From Ehretia macrophylla (taxonomy: Eukaryota > Streptophyta > Magnoliopsida > Boraginales > Ehretiaceae), in contig CM075770.1 of NCBI GenBank assembly GCA_037974665.1, positions 92,872,850 to 92,936,849 on the forward strand: a stretch of DNA of 64,000 bases. Reading direction: 5' to 3'. Each line of letters opens with the position of its first letter. The stretch's first letter is position 1. The notes beneath the pieces were generated by a model. That model did no database searches and was not told the DNA's origin. It saw only the letters and a program-made list of their open reading frames with translations. The position numbers and the translations under genes were made by a program. Positions 1 through 9,613 of the stretch are shown in pieces.

Positions 1-2777
1 CAACTTCTCTTAATAAAGAACGTTTTAATTAGAACAGATCTAAAATATTTCATCAATGTGAGTTAAAGGAGAATTTATGTGAATTTGGTGTTAAATTAGT
101 GAGAACTAAATGACTTTACACATTAAAAATATCACAAAAATATTAAAAGATTTTAAATAATTAATGGAAAAGTTGCAAAACTCAAGGTAAAGAGTGATCC
201 ATTCTTGAACGTAAAAGCCCAAGGTGTAGGTTGAGAGATTCAAATTAACCATACATGTATTATTATTTATTTTTTCGGAACATGTTAGGCAATTTTGACC
301 AAGAAAGATAGGAAAGGTACCAGAGGCAAACAAGTATTCTCCGGACATACCCGCCGCTGTAGGTGAATGTAAGAAATTTATTTCTGAGTCATAAAATTTA
401 ATGAATAAAAATGTGCATGCATGTCACATTAAAAATAAAAAAATAAAAAATAAAAGGAGCTGATATTGCATATGATTCCATTCACAGAAAGTCAACTTTG
501 ACTTTTTACACATACCATAAATCACATTTGAATATGTGCCACCTCTTTTCATGTTGAGATCTATGCGACATGCAATATCCTATCAATATTTGAAGTAGTC
601 AAAAAAAAAAAACAAAAAGAAAAAGGGTGAAAAGCTTGTAATTTATTTGACTCATGGCTTATGCGCATTTAGTGGACATCAGTATATGCTTATATATAGC
701 GTTGATATATATCAAACTTTTTCTTTTGATAATTTATTTATTATTTTATATGTATATACTTTGTTAGTATTTTAAAAAGAGAGAGAAAGAATAATGAGAA
801 AAGAGAGATAAAATATGTGTTAAATTAATGATGAAAAAAGTAATGATATGTGTAATATCTTAAGTGCGTGGGAGATTGTAAATATGTATACTTTATAAGT
901 GAGTATTGTGGGTATAAGAAATAATTTAGGTCAATTATTTTGGGCCAATAAAAGAGGGTCCAAGTTCTTGTTTCTATAATACCAATCTCACCTACGGGTT
1001 AAGGTTCTGGGCTCAAGACGTGACAACATGGCATTTAGAGTCAGTCATTAGCTGGTGAGGGAATAAGTGCTATGTAGGACAAAGCCACTTATTGAACCCA
1101 TAAGAGTCACATCTAGAATAACTTGGGTTAACAATTTTTTTATAGGTATAAGGGATAACTTGAGATAATTATTTTGGACCAATAAGAAAAAAGGTTTAAG
1201 TAGTTATTTATTATATTTACAACACCAGTTTCCCTTACAGATCCAGAGTTTTGAGTTCGGGTTGTAATAATATCTAATGTTTTTTGCTTGTAAATGTTGC
1301 TGCTAAGAAAATACACTCTTGACGTGTTCAAGTTCATTCAAAAAATTATTTTCCAGAAGAGAAAATTATTTTCTTTGTCCTCGCCAATAATGATAGATGT
1401 ACAAGATGAGAGAACAATTATGAATATTCATGTTGATTTTAAAATAGTGTTAATAATTCACATGGCCTACTTGACACTTAAGCTAAATTGATCAATAATC
1501 AATAATTGCAACAATCTTTTGGTTCAACGCTATTATTGTTGTATTTTTTTTTGCTTTTTGGTCAAAGATATTATTGTTGTAGGAAAGAACAATAACATAG
1601 TGCGAAGCAATTAATGAATAAGAACAAGAAGAATAAGAATAGATTGAGAGTTGAGCATTGTTTATATATGAACCTCAAAGCATTTATATTATCACACAAC
1701 AGTTCTTTTTGGGTCTAAAACATATAAATAATAAAATGAAGGTTCAAACCCTTGTAAGTACAACTTCTTAATAACACCCATGGCAATTACAAATAAACAT
1801 CTTAGAACATATTAGTAATACTTAAATAAATGGGATCTTTGCTTTTCTAAGCATTCCTTCTATATAGCATTATGCTAATTAATGAATTTACAATTGTGAT
1901 ACGACCAAAACATGCTTGGAACTTTCTTCCCTTCTTCTCTCTCTTTGCTTTTTTTTTTTTTTTTGGTTGAACATTCTCTTTATGTTAGAATTCCTTACAA
2001 AGAAGTCATCGTTTACGATTTTTCATTCCTTATTAGCCGGTGTTGTCCTATTTTCGATAGCTTACGAGTTTACCTCAATCCCTATTCAGGAGGGCATCTA
2101 GAGACGAGTCTATGAGTCAAAACTAACAATAATAAAAGAGCAACATTTTATTAGTATTCTATTTCATTTTCCATCACTCGTGCGGCAGTGTCTGGGTCAT
2201 ATGCTAGTTTATAATTGTGCCAAGTATGTGTGTTATATGTTCGTAAAAAAAGTTTACGGTGTTAGGAATTTTCATATTTGATATATCTTCCACTACCTTT
2301 CCTTTCCTTCACGAATTCAAAAATAAAATTATGTAGGCATATTAATACTCATTATTCTTTCACCTACCGTTCTTTCCTTTCCCTCACATATCCAAACATG
2401 GTGTTAGACGAGTAAGAATCTCCTTATAACGTTATGAATAAGATTTAACTATTTTGAACAATTAAGATCACTTTATCATAACTATATCATCAACGTCATA
2501 ACTTTATTACATTATGAGCGAGATTCAATGATTATGAACTATTAAGATCATTTCATCATATATAGCTGTACTGCATTCTCAACGGATTTGGATCATCTCC
2601 TCTACTGATTTTTTTATTTTCTAAATAAGGTGCATTATGGGACATTAAATTTTATCCTTTTAAATCTTGAATTTGTTTCAAATATTTTTTAATTTTTTTA
2701 ATTCATAATTAGCTTATTACTCAGGTCAATGGCTAATATTTGAAAGTATCAAATTAGATAACTTATAATATACCTTA
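1..2777. other. AT-rich intergenic DNA, no gene seen
   Basis: No open frame here is longer than about 80 codons and none resembles a known protein. The stretch is AT-rich with A or T runs. It holds one dispersed direct repeat (911-1268, listed separately). A short motif containing CGTTATGAATAAGATT-like sequence occurs imperfectly near 2430-2480 and again near 2510-2560, and a related version lies at 7770-7840 on the far side of the MULE. I see no RNA gene or clear promoter. Confidence 0.6.
911..1268 (+). repeat. Imperfect direct repeat, two copies of about 110-120 bp
   Basis: Copy one lies at about 911-1023 and copy two at about 1145-1268. Both begin GGTATAAG, continue with an ATTATTTTGG-CCAATAA block, and end with a GGGTT/GAGTT-like stretch before a run of unrelated sequence. 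The copies differ at many positions, so the duplication is old. It could be a dimer of a small non-coding transposon or a SINE-like unit, but I could not see reliable A and B boxes. Confidence 0.4.
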
Positions 2778-2787
2778 TATAGAAAAT

Positions 2788-2940
2788 GGGTAAAAAATAT
2801 TTTGGTCCCTAAAGTTTACAAAAAAATCCAAACAGGTCCCTAAGTTCTATAAAAAGCCTAAATTGGTCCCTCCCGCAAACTTGCATCAGCCAAATATTAA
2901 CAGTCAAAGGATTGATCAAGTTAAAAGGCTATTGTATCCC
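2788..2940 (+). repeat. Left terminal inverted repeat of the MULE
   Basis: It contains the outer GGTCCCTAAAGTTTAC block and two further GGTCCCT repeats. It aligns in order to the reverse complement of 7570-7723. A further degenerate copy of the GGTCCCTGAAGTT block sits just inside, around 2975-3000. The inner limit is approximate. Confidence 0.65.
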
Positions 2941-3170
2941 TAAGTGACATATATTTATAAAGGAAAAGCCAAATTGGTCCCTGAAGTTATAATAAAAGCC
3001 CAAATCAGTCCAAAAAAGTATACAAAGGATTAATATTCATCCTAAAAACACAGAAACCAATATTCATCATTCACATCAAAAAAAAAAAAAACCTACAATT
3101 AATCTGTTCAAACATAAATAAATAAAACATCATAATATATCTTTCAAAATAAAAAATAAAAAATCATGGT

Positions 3171-4196
3171 TTATCCTCTTCTCTGATTGGTTCCCTTGCT
3201 CCTAATTACTTGAAATCTGAATTGTCCTTCTTCTATTTCTTCAAACACACACCTATCTCCTATTTTCACATTATGGGCGTTGCATAGGGCAGACCAACCA
3301 AAAGAGGCAAAATAGGTCATTGCCTATCGCCTACGCACGCTAAGAATGTGTTGATTGTTATGACAGTCAATCATTGTTATTGTGCAGTCTTAGATATTCC
3401 GATCTCTTCTATAAAGTTATTTGCGAGAGGTTCCAACATATTTCAAATATGACAATTAGCATGTAGTCATGATTTCGGAATTGTTTGGAAAATTTTTAGG
3501 AGCAATAAACAAGATGAATTACCACATAAAGTCTGTCATTCTTCACTACCAATTCTAAAACATGCACACCACGTTCTTCACCATTGACCTCTTCAGTTTT
3601 CTCGCTATCAACTTCTATTTCTTCTTCCACCTCTTAGCTCTGATCACTCTCATCACTATCAATCTGAATGGGTCCCTTAACTATATATTCAATGTTAAAA
3701 AAATTAGCATGATTATGATTATTATTAATTAAACAAATTAATTGGTCGATTAAAACTGTAGCAATAATAGAATAGTTAAATCACTTACCATTAATATCTT
3801 TTTTACAAGCGCTATGGCCGAAGATTTTAACTTTAAATGTTATTGGGCTTTTTCCAATAAAAGACTAAAAACTTTCCAATTTTTATAGAAATAGCATTTG
3901 CAAATTCTATCCAACCATCCGAAAAGTAGTACCTACCAACTATTTCCTCTAACGTCACCCTCCGCAAAATGTCGTTACACTTCAATGTGTATGTAGGCAT
4001 TATGTGGTCACGGTATCTTTCAAAAAAATTAACTGGCATATTCTATATAACATGAAATCCCAGTTTAGTAAACAATTGCAAATTCCAAGTTTAATTTATT
4101 TAATCATAATTTAAGTGAGAAAAATTTAGAAAAACTTACAAGCCTAGGATTTGAAGGGTGCATAATACACCTAAAAAATGATGGTGGAGCTTCCAT
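3171..4196 (-). pseudogene. Broken two-domain B3 (REM-like) gene captured in the MULE
   Basis: Read on the minus strand, an ATG at 4196 opens a 19-codon exon (4196-4140) ending at a GTAAG donor. It begins MEAPPSFFRCIMHPSNPRL, the usual start of plant B3 proteins of the REM group. Exon 2 (4042-3789) holds the first B3 domain, with PVNFFERY, GW-EFA and the FLVF-FKVKIFG core. A frameshift lies near 3850. Exon 3 (3680-3523) is an acidic linker rich in D and E with an in-frame TAA. The last exon ends at TAA 3173-3171 and holds a second, degraded B3 domain with GWSALCNAHNVKIGDRCVFE and FQVIRSKG. Its acceptor was not found. B3 proteins bind DNA as transcription factors. Splice phases of exons 1-3 fit, so genomic DNA with introns was captured, not cDNA. 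It is very probably non-functional. Confidence 0.7.
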
Positions 4197-4481
4197 AGCT
4201 ATATAACAAATTACCTCCAATAAATATTTTAAAACAACAAGATTCAGAATTAAAAAAACAAGCAAATTCTCAAATTACCTTAAATAAGATTACGTGAAAA
4301 CAGATTAACTAAACACATATATTTACATAAGAGAATGATGCCTAATGAAACAATCCATTGCACACTACATTTCACATCCTATTTTTCTTATATATCAAGC
4401 CTAAAAAACTTATGGGGATAAAAAGGTACACTAAGATCATTAAAACATGCCTTTTCCCAATCTACACTAATACTTTTCACT
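4197..4481. other. Putative 5' flank of the captured B3 gene, no feature seen
   Basis: About 285 bp of AT-rich DNA separates the B3 start codon from the nested Harbinger-like element. If the capture included a promoter it would lie here, but no clear TATA element is seen in the expected position. Confidence 0.3.
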
Positions 4482-5133
4482 TAGGCTATCCTCAATGGAG
4501 TCTCTATAATGGGTCTCTATCCATCATTTTAGAGACCCATATAGAGACCAAATAGTATTTTAGAGACCCACTTAGAGACTAAGGCAAAAAAACTATTTTA
4601 GAGACCTATTTAGAGACCAAGATAAAAAAAAATCTCCAGTGACGTTCTCTATAAAATTGAGTCCCTATATCGTGTTAATTTTAATTTTATATAATAATTT
4701 GATTATGTGTAATTTTTTCTCATGTGTTACTTTTTTTTTAAATTAATTGTTATTTAGTAACGAATATTTCAAGCAAAAAATATATAATTTGTGATGAACA
4801 TAGCGTTTAAAAAATTAGGATTACGTTTAATTACATAATTGCATTTTGAAAAAAACTAATTAAAAATCTCTAATTAAAAAAAACCATATGTAAAAAAAAT
4901 CTTAATTAAAAATCCTCATTAATTTACCCATTAAATTAAAATTTTCTCGTGTGTTGCGTTTATATTTATTTTTTTGTTCTTCATTTTATTCAATCTGTAA
5001 ATTAATTAATTTAATCACAAATCTTTTATCTAAATAATATCCATTGGATTGGATTTTCTATACTCAATCTCATCCGCCCGTACATTCTATAACTGCTAAT
5101 CCATAAAAGGAAAAAAAGGAGAGTTAGAAAATA

Positions 5134-5450
5134 AAATACAAAACCCTAATTAAAAAATATAATTAAAAAATAAAATAAACTAAAATAACATTTAAAAAAA
5201 ACATCATAAACTAAAATAACATTAAAAAATAAAATACAAAACCCTAATTAAATATATAATTAAAAAATAAAATACACTAACATAACATTAAAAAAATATC
5301 ATAAACTAAAATAACATTAAAAAATAAAATACAAAACCCTAATTAAATATATAATTAAAAAATAAAATACACTATAATAACATTTAAAAATATCATAAAC
5401 TAAAATAACATTAAAAAAATAAAATACAAAACCCTAATTAAATATATAAT
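5134..5450 (+). repeat. AT-rich tandem array, about 95-98 bp period, 3.3 copies
   Basis: The marker AAAACCCTAATTAA recurs at about 5140, 5238, 5333 and 5428, giving spacings of 98, 95 and 95 bp. The remainder of each unit is A-rich with AAACTAAAATAACATT. The AAACCCTAA core resembles the plant telomere repeat, but occurs once per unit and is not tandem itself. Confidence 0.75.
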
Positions 5451-5582
5451 TAAAATATCATTCAAAAAATATAATAAAAAAATAACCAAAAGTAAAAATA
5501 ATATAATTAAAAAAAATATCATAAACTAAAATAAAAATAAAACTAAATTAAAAAAATAACCTAAACTAATTAAATATAATTA

Positions 5583-5765
5583 AAACCCTCCCTCCCTCCC
5601 TCCCTTTCCTTCTCTGCATCGCAATGCACCCCCCCCATCCCCCCCTCTCCCTCTCATTCTCTGCATCGCGATACAACCCCCCCTCCTTCCCTCCCTCCCT
5701 CATTCTCTACAGCGGCGCTGCACCCCCCTCTCATTCTCTGCAGCGGCGCTGCACCCCTCCCCCCT
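5583..5765. other. C-rich block with G-quadruplex potential on the minus strand
   Basis: Five CCC runs separated by single T bases lie at 5586-5604, giving a canonical GGG-A-GGG pattern on the minus strand. Further C runs follow at about 5628-5650 and 5676-5702. A short unit containing CATTCTCTGCAGCGGCGCTG is repeated several times with variation. The block contrasts sharply with the AT-rich array next to it. Confidence 0.6.
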
Positions 5766-5772
5766 TCAGATC

Positions 5773-5773
5773 T

Positions 5774-5809
<36 letters not shown>

Positions 5810-5830
5810 GTATATATATGTGTGTGTGTG
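5773..5830. repeat. Compound (CA)n (TA)n (TG)n microsatellite
   Basis: A run of CA repeats passes into TATATA and then into TG repeats, so the tract is nearly self-complementary. It is followed by two imperfect copies of a unit containing GTATGTGCAGC at about 5830 and 5887. Confidence 0.8.
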
Positions 5831-6546
5831 TATGTGCAGCGAGCAACCCCCATTCCCTTCCCCCTGCGGATCTACACATATGTATGTGTATGTGCAGCAA
5901 GCGACCCCCCATCCCCCTCTTCCCCCAACTGTCTGTTTTTACCTTTTTTCTGTTTATTTGAAAATTTTGATTTTTTTGTTTCAAATTTTTGGTATGTTGA
6001 AAGATTTATGATATGTGTTGATGGTATTTTTGTTTCCAGATTTGCTTGCATATATACATGAATTTCAACTGACAGAATTTTTTTTTTCTGCTTTGCAACA
6101 GCTCTGTTGTCAGCATATGTTGGCTTTTGTTTTTTTTTTGTTTTTTCCTTGTCTGATAAAAAAAAAAAAATTCTATAATTTTTTTTTTCAGATCTGACAA
6201 TCTGATTTTGTCAGAGTGTCAGATCGTCAATCTTGTCAAAATAGAGACTCGTTTTTGTCTTTTTGTGTAGTCTTTATTTTTTTCAACAAATTTGATGAAA
6301 AAAATAGAGACCAGATGCTATTTTGGCTCTTCAAAGTTGTTGTGATGTCATTTTTTTGCCAAAAAGTGTCAAATAGTATTTTAGAGACTCTCATTGGTGT
6401 TGGTTTTTTCTCAATAGAATCTCTAAAATAGCAATTATTACTCTTTAAAGACTCTTTAAAAACTCCATTGAAGATACCCTTATAAGAATATATATCAACA
6501 AAATGAAGCGAGTACTCGGAAATCCAAACAAATAAATTAACAAGCA

Positions 6547-6855
6547 AATAACTAAATGCTAACTTTTACTACCCTTACCCCCATTCTAAAAAATGATGAT
6601 TCTAAATCTTGGAGTGATTTTAGGCCTATAAGTCTTTGCACTGTCCTTAACAAGATCATCTCTAAACTCATGGCTGAAGGATTGGCTAAGCTCCTCCCAA
6701 AAATAATTTCTGATAACCAAAGTGGTTTTACTCCTGGTAAAAAATATTGGTGACAATATTCTTCTAGCTCATGAATTGGTGCATCATATTAACAAAAGGG
6801 CTAGAGGCAACAATTTACCCTACACGAAAATGGCGCTTCAATTGGCTATGAAATG
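6547..6855 (+). pseudogene. LINE (L1-type) reverse transcriptase fragment
   Basis: Frame one (6556-6753) encodes DFRPISLCTVLNKIISKLMA followed by LPKIISDNQSGFTPG. This is the conserved fingers region of plant LINE reverse transcriptases. After a one-base shift in an A run near 6740, the next frame continues DNILLAHELVHHINKRARG and ends at a stop at 6853-6855. No endonuclease part, catalytic FADD region or poly(A) tail is visible. It is therefore a short internal scrap, either captured by the MULE or left from a truncated insertion. Confidence 0.75.
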
Positions 6856-7569
6856 AGTGTATTCATCCCCGGTGACCACGTTGTGTGTGTGTGTATCAAT
6901 GTCGCATTGTGTGTGGCTGTTTATGCCGCGGTGTATGTTTGATGGGGAAAGGAAGGGTCGTGTTGTGTCATGTGTGTGTGGTATGGAGAGGGGACATTCA
7001 CGAAGAGTTTCAAGCTAAGGAAACATCAACAAGTTCAGAACACTATCACAATTCTAACACTAGAACAACTTCAATTTGACCATGATGATTAGAAAACATA
7101 ATCGAAACCTATTCTTGAAGAATCCTCATTCACTTCATATCATTTCTTCAGGTGAGGAAAACATGTATAGAGATTAGCTTTCAGATGTTTTGCTTCAGGT
7201 TGATTATGTTACTTTCATTCATAAACATGAATCATTTACGTTAAAAGTAAAACAAAAAATTAATAAATCAATCAAATAAATACATAAAGATGAATAATTA
7301 ACTTAAAATAAATAAACAGTCCATAAATCAATCAAATGAACACAATAATAATAATAAAATCCATAAAATACCTCTGAGCCACATTATGTATATGTGAGTA
7401 AGAGTTAACTGGTATATATGTGTATGTGGGTCTCTGTGTGTGCTTATATGTGTGTTTGTGTGTTAGCCACATATATGTGTTTGGGAGGGAGATAAAGGGT
7501 TACGCGCGTCTATGTGTTTGGTAAGGTGGAAGGGGAAACTAAAGGGGAAGGGAAGGTCTATTTTCTTTT
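6856..7569. other. Interior of the MULE, no gene recognised
   Basis: GT-rich stretches occur at about 6880-6990 and 7380-7500, with an AT-rich stretch between. No protein similarity is recognised. Short open frames here are low-complexity. Confidence 0.5.
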
Positions 7570-7723
7570 TTCTTTTTACAAACTAAAATGACCTATTTGC
7601 CTTTCCATCAGTTAAGTCTAACAATTTTGACTTAACGAAGGGATCATTTTGGGCTTTTTTCCAGAACTCAAGGACTGGATTGGGCTTTTCCATAAACCTG
7701 AGGGACTAAAATGGTTTTTTTCC
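7570..7723 (-). repeat. Right terminal inverted repeat of the MULE
   Basis: This is the reverse complement partner of 2788-2940. Its outermost bases are followed directly by the target duplication TATAAAAAAT. The inner limit is approximate because similarity fades near 7570. Confidence 0.65.
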
Positions 7724-7733
7724 TATAAAAAAT

Positions 7734-8691
7734 AGAAGGAGAAGTAGAGGAGTAAAATCCTTGTCCTATCATCAACCTCGTAACTTTAAGTTATTATAGA
7801 CGAGATTCAACTGTCAACCGTCAAAATTATTTTATCTTAGTTACAATATCAACTCATAACTATTCAATTTCGTTCATATGAAACTTCAATTTTTCTCTGA
7901 AGAAACCCTCTTCAGAGGGTTTTCTTCTTTATCTCCCTCACGTTGAAGGGCTTTTTTAAGTGGTTGTCGTGCTTTGGCCATAGGCCAGTGGTACCTTTCT
8001 TCTTTTCTACCTTTATTTTTTCTTCTTTTTTTTTTCTTTTGTTTTTGTTTTTCTCTATGCTTTGTTCTCTTCTTTCCTTCCACTATATATATATTTGCAA
8101 ATATGATTTTGTTGGGTTTGTTGGTTTTGTCGAGTTTGAGGCTAGGGGCTATTCTTAGTTGATGTGCATTAGACTTTCCAAATACTAGTTCGTTTGTCTT
8201 CCTTTTGGTGTTCGTTTTGTTGCTTTTATGGCATTTTCGGTTTGTGGTTAGCGGATGTGTGTTCCGTGTACAAGGGTGGTGGCGTGTGGGTTTCGTTGGG
8301 TTTGTGCTTTTGTTGGCTAACTTCCATTTTCGGCAGCTTGTCCATGGATTTGGTGATTGTGGTTGTACCTCTTGTTTGTTAAGGTTCGGGTTCCAAAGTC
8401 TGTTAGGATTAGGGTGTGTTTGGTTTGGGCTTGGGCCTTATTGTATTATTGGTTTGATAGGTCTGTGGTTACTTTGGTTCGTTTTGGAGCTGTGTACATT
8501 TTTTGGGCCCTTGGTTTTGTATTAGATGGCTTTAGTTACTACTGCGGCTGCTTCTAACCCCTACCCCTAGGATGTTAAACACTCGTATGAGTATTATTCG
8601 AGGGCTCTAGTGGACTACGCCTTCATCGCTCGAGGTCTAGATTTTTGTTCCATCATCTGGAGTATCCAGTCTTCTTCTTTTGTTGGGGTCG
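7734..8691. other. T- and G-rich intergenic DNA, no gene supported
   Basis: Several overlapping forward frames are open for 60-106 codons (8194-8557), but they translate to low-complexity F, L, W, V and G runs caused by base composition. A frame from the ATG at 8525 reaches the TRIM boundary with one in-frame TAG and is not recognised. Confidence 0.5.
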
Positions 8692-8927
8692 TGTAATAAC
8701 CTAGCTAAGCGAATACCCTGTAGGGCAGAGGCACAACAGCGACGTCACATAAGTTGATATTATCCGCTTTGGAACACCCACACTTAACGTACGAGCATGC
8801 CCTCACAATTTTGTTCCCCACGTGTTACCACGTGAAAAGGCCTCAACTTGAATATAAAGGGACACTTCCCACTATATATTCAATGGTCCTAGCTCGTAAC
8901 CTTCCGATGTGGGATGGGTTCACCACA
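8692..8927 (-). repeat. TRIM LTR 1 (3' LTR of the minus copy)
   Basis: On the minus strand it starts TGTGGTGAACCCATCC and ends at the TTACA complement at 8692. It is a close match to 9002-9241 and to the reverse complement of 9316-9552. Confidence 0.75.
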
Positions 8928-9001
8928 TCCGCCCCCACTAGGAGGACCCAACGCCCTCGCGGGTCACTGATACAAAGGAAGGCCCGCTCTGATACCACTT
9001 C

Positions 9002-9241
9002 TGTAACGACCCGGCCAAGCGAATACCCCGCAGGGCAGAGGCACACCAGCGACGTCACATAAGTTGATATTGTCAGCTTTGGAACACCCCGCACTTAACG
9101 TACGAGCGTGCCCTCACGGTTTTGTTTCCCATGTGTTACCACGTGAAAATGCCTCAACTCGAATATAAGGGGACACTTCCCACTATATATTCAATGGTCC
9201 CAACTCGTAACCTTCCGATGTGGGATGGGTTCACCATATCA
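9002..9241 (-). repeat. TRIM LTR 2 (5' LTR of the minus copy)
   Basis: This LTR lies between the two internal parts and is followed on the minus strand by GAAG and the primer-binding site TGGTATCAGAGC. Its outer end reads TGATATGG, slightly different from the TGTGG of the other two LTRs. This is the junction with the inverted copy. Confidence 0.75.
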
Positions 9242-9315
9242 GAAGTGGTATCAAAGCGGGCCTTCCTTTGTATTAGTGACTCGCGAGGGCGCTGGGTCCT
9301 CCTAGTGGGGGCAGA

Positions 9316-9552
9316 TGTGGTAAACCCATCCCACATCCGAAGGTTACGAGCTGTGAGCATTGAATATATAGTGGGAAGTGTCCCCTTATATTCGAGTTAA
9401 GGCCTTTTCACGTGGTAACACATGGGGAACAAAACCGTGAGAGCACGCTCGTACGTTAAGTGCGGGGTATTCCAAAACAGACAATATCAACTTATGTGAT
9501 GTTGCTTGTGTGCCTCTGCCCTGCGGGGTATTCGCTTAGCCGGGTCGTTACA
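9316..9552 (+). repeat. TRIM LTR 3 (3' LTR of the plus half-copy)
   Basis: It begins TGTGGTAAACCC directly after a purine tract and ends GGGTCGTTACA. It is the inverted partner of LTR 1. Confidence 0.75.
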
Positions 9553-9613
9553 GGTCACGCGTCTCTTTTTTACGCGTGTTTCATGGCTCGCCTTCGTAGG
9601 CTGCTTACCTTTT

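Larger units (their letters stand above)
4485..6479. mobile_element. PIF/Harbinger-like non-autonomous element, about 2.0 kb, nested in the MULE
   Basis: The left end reads GGCTATCCTCAATGGAG and the right end, reverse complemented, reads GGGTATCTTCAATGGAG, a 17-bp inverted repeat with two mismatches. The trinucleotide TTA flanks both sides (4482-4484 and 6480-6482), the duplication expected for PIF/Harbinger elements. Subterminal regions repeat a TTTAGAGACC motif several times on each side, a possible transposase-binding array. The interior has an AT-rich tandem array, a C-rich block and a dinucleotide repeat, but no transposase. It sits wholly inside the MULE, so it inserted later. Confidence 0.7.
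2788..7723. mobile_element. Mutator-like element (Pack-MULE type), about 4.9 kb
   Basis: The left end starts GGGTAAAAAATATTTTGGTC and the right end, read on the other strand, starts GGAAAAAAACCATTTTAGTC. The two ends stay alignable for roughly 100-150 bp through repeated GGTCCCT and AAAAAGCC blocks, so these are long terminal inverted repeats. The flanks carry a 10-bp target duplication with one mismatch: TATAGAAAAT at 2778-2787 and TATAAAAAAT at 7724-7733. Long TIRs and a 9-11 bp duplication are characteristic of Mutator-like elements. No MULE transposase is visible. The cargo is a broken B3 gene, a LINE fragment and a nested Harbinger-like element, so it is non-autonomous. Confidence 0.75.
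8692..9552. mobile_element. Nearly palindromic TRIM retrotransposon (three LTRs, two internal parts)
   Basis: A complete miniature LTR retrotransposon on the minus strand (8692-9241) is joined to a second copy on the plus strand that lacks its 5' LTR (9242-9552). Each internal part is only about 74 bp and has the initiator-Met tRNA primer site TGGTATCA(G/A)AGC four bases after an LTR end. A purine tract with AGTGGGGGC lies before the other LTR. LTRs are 236-240 bp with TG...CA ends. The outer edges carry GGTCG (8687-8691) and GGTCA (9553-9557), a 5-bp target duplication with one mismatch. The whole 861-bp complex therefore looks like one integration. There is no coding capacity, as usual for TRIMs. 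Confidence 0.75.

Noticed and set aside
5134-5450. Telomere-like AAACCCTAA motifs
   Set aside because: They occur once per 95-98 bp unit and never in tandem, so this is not an interstitial telomere array.
5624-6061. 145-codon forward frame through the C-rich and microsatellite region
   Set aside because: The translation is low-complexity P, S, H and T with a dinucleotide-encoded run. It is composition-driven and lies inside a non-coding transposon.
8194-8557. Three overlapping forward frames of 62-106 codons
   Set aside because: They are all rich in F, W, L, V and G from T/G-rich DNA, with no domain, no splice logic and no preferred frame.
8754-9400. Frames on both strands of 68-102 codons
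   Set aside because: They are repeated peptides read through the TRIM LTR copies. TRIMs are non-coding.
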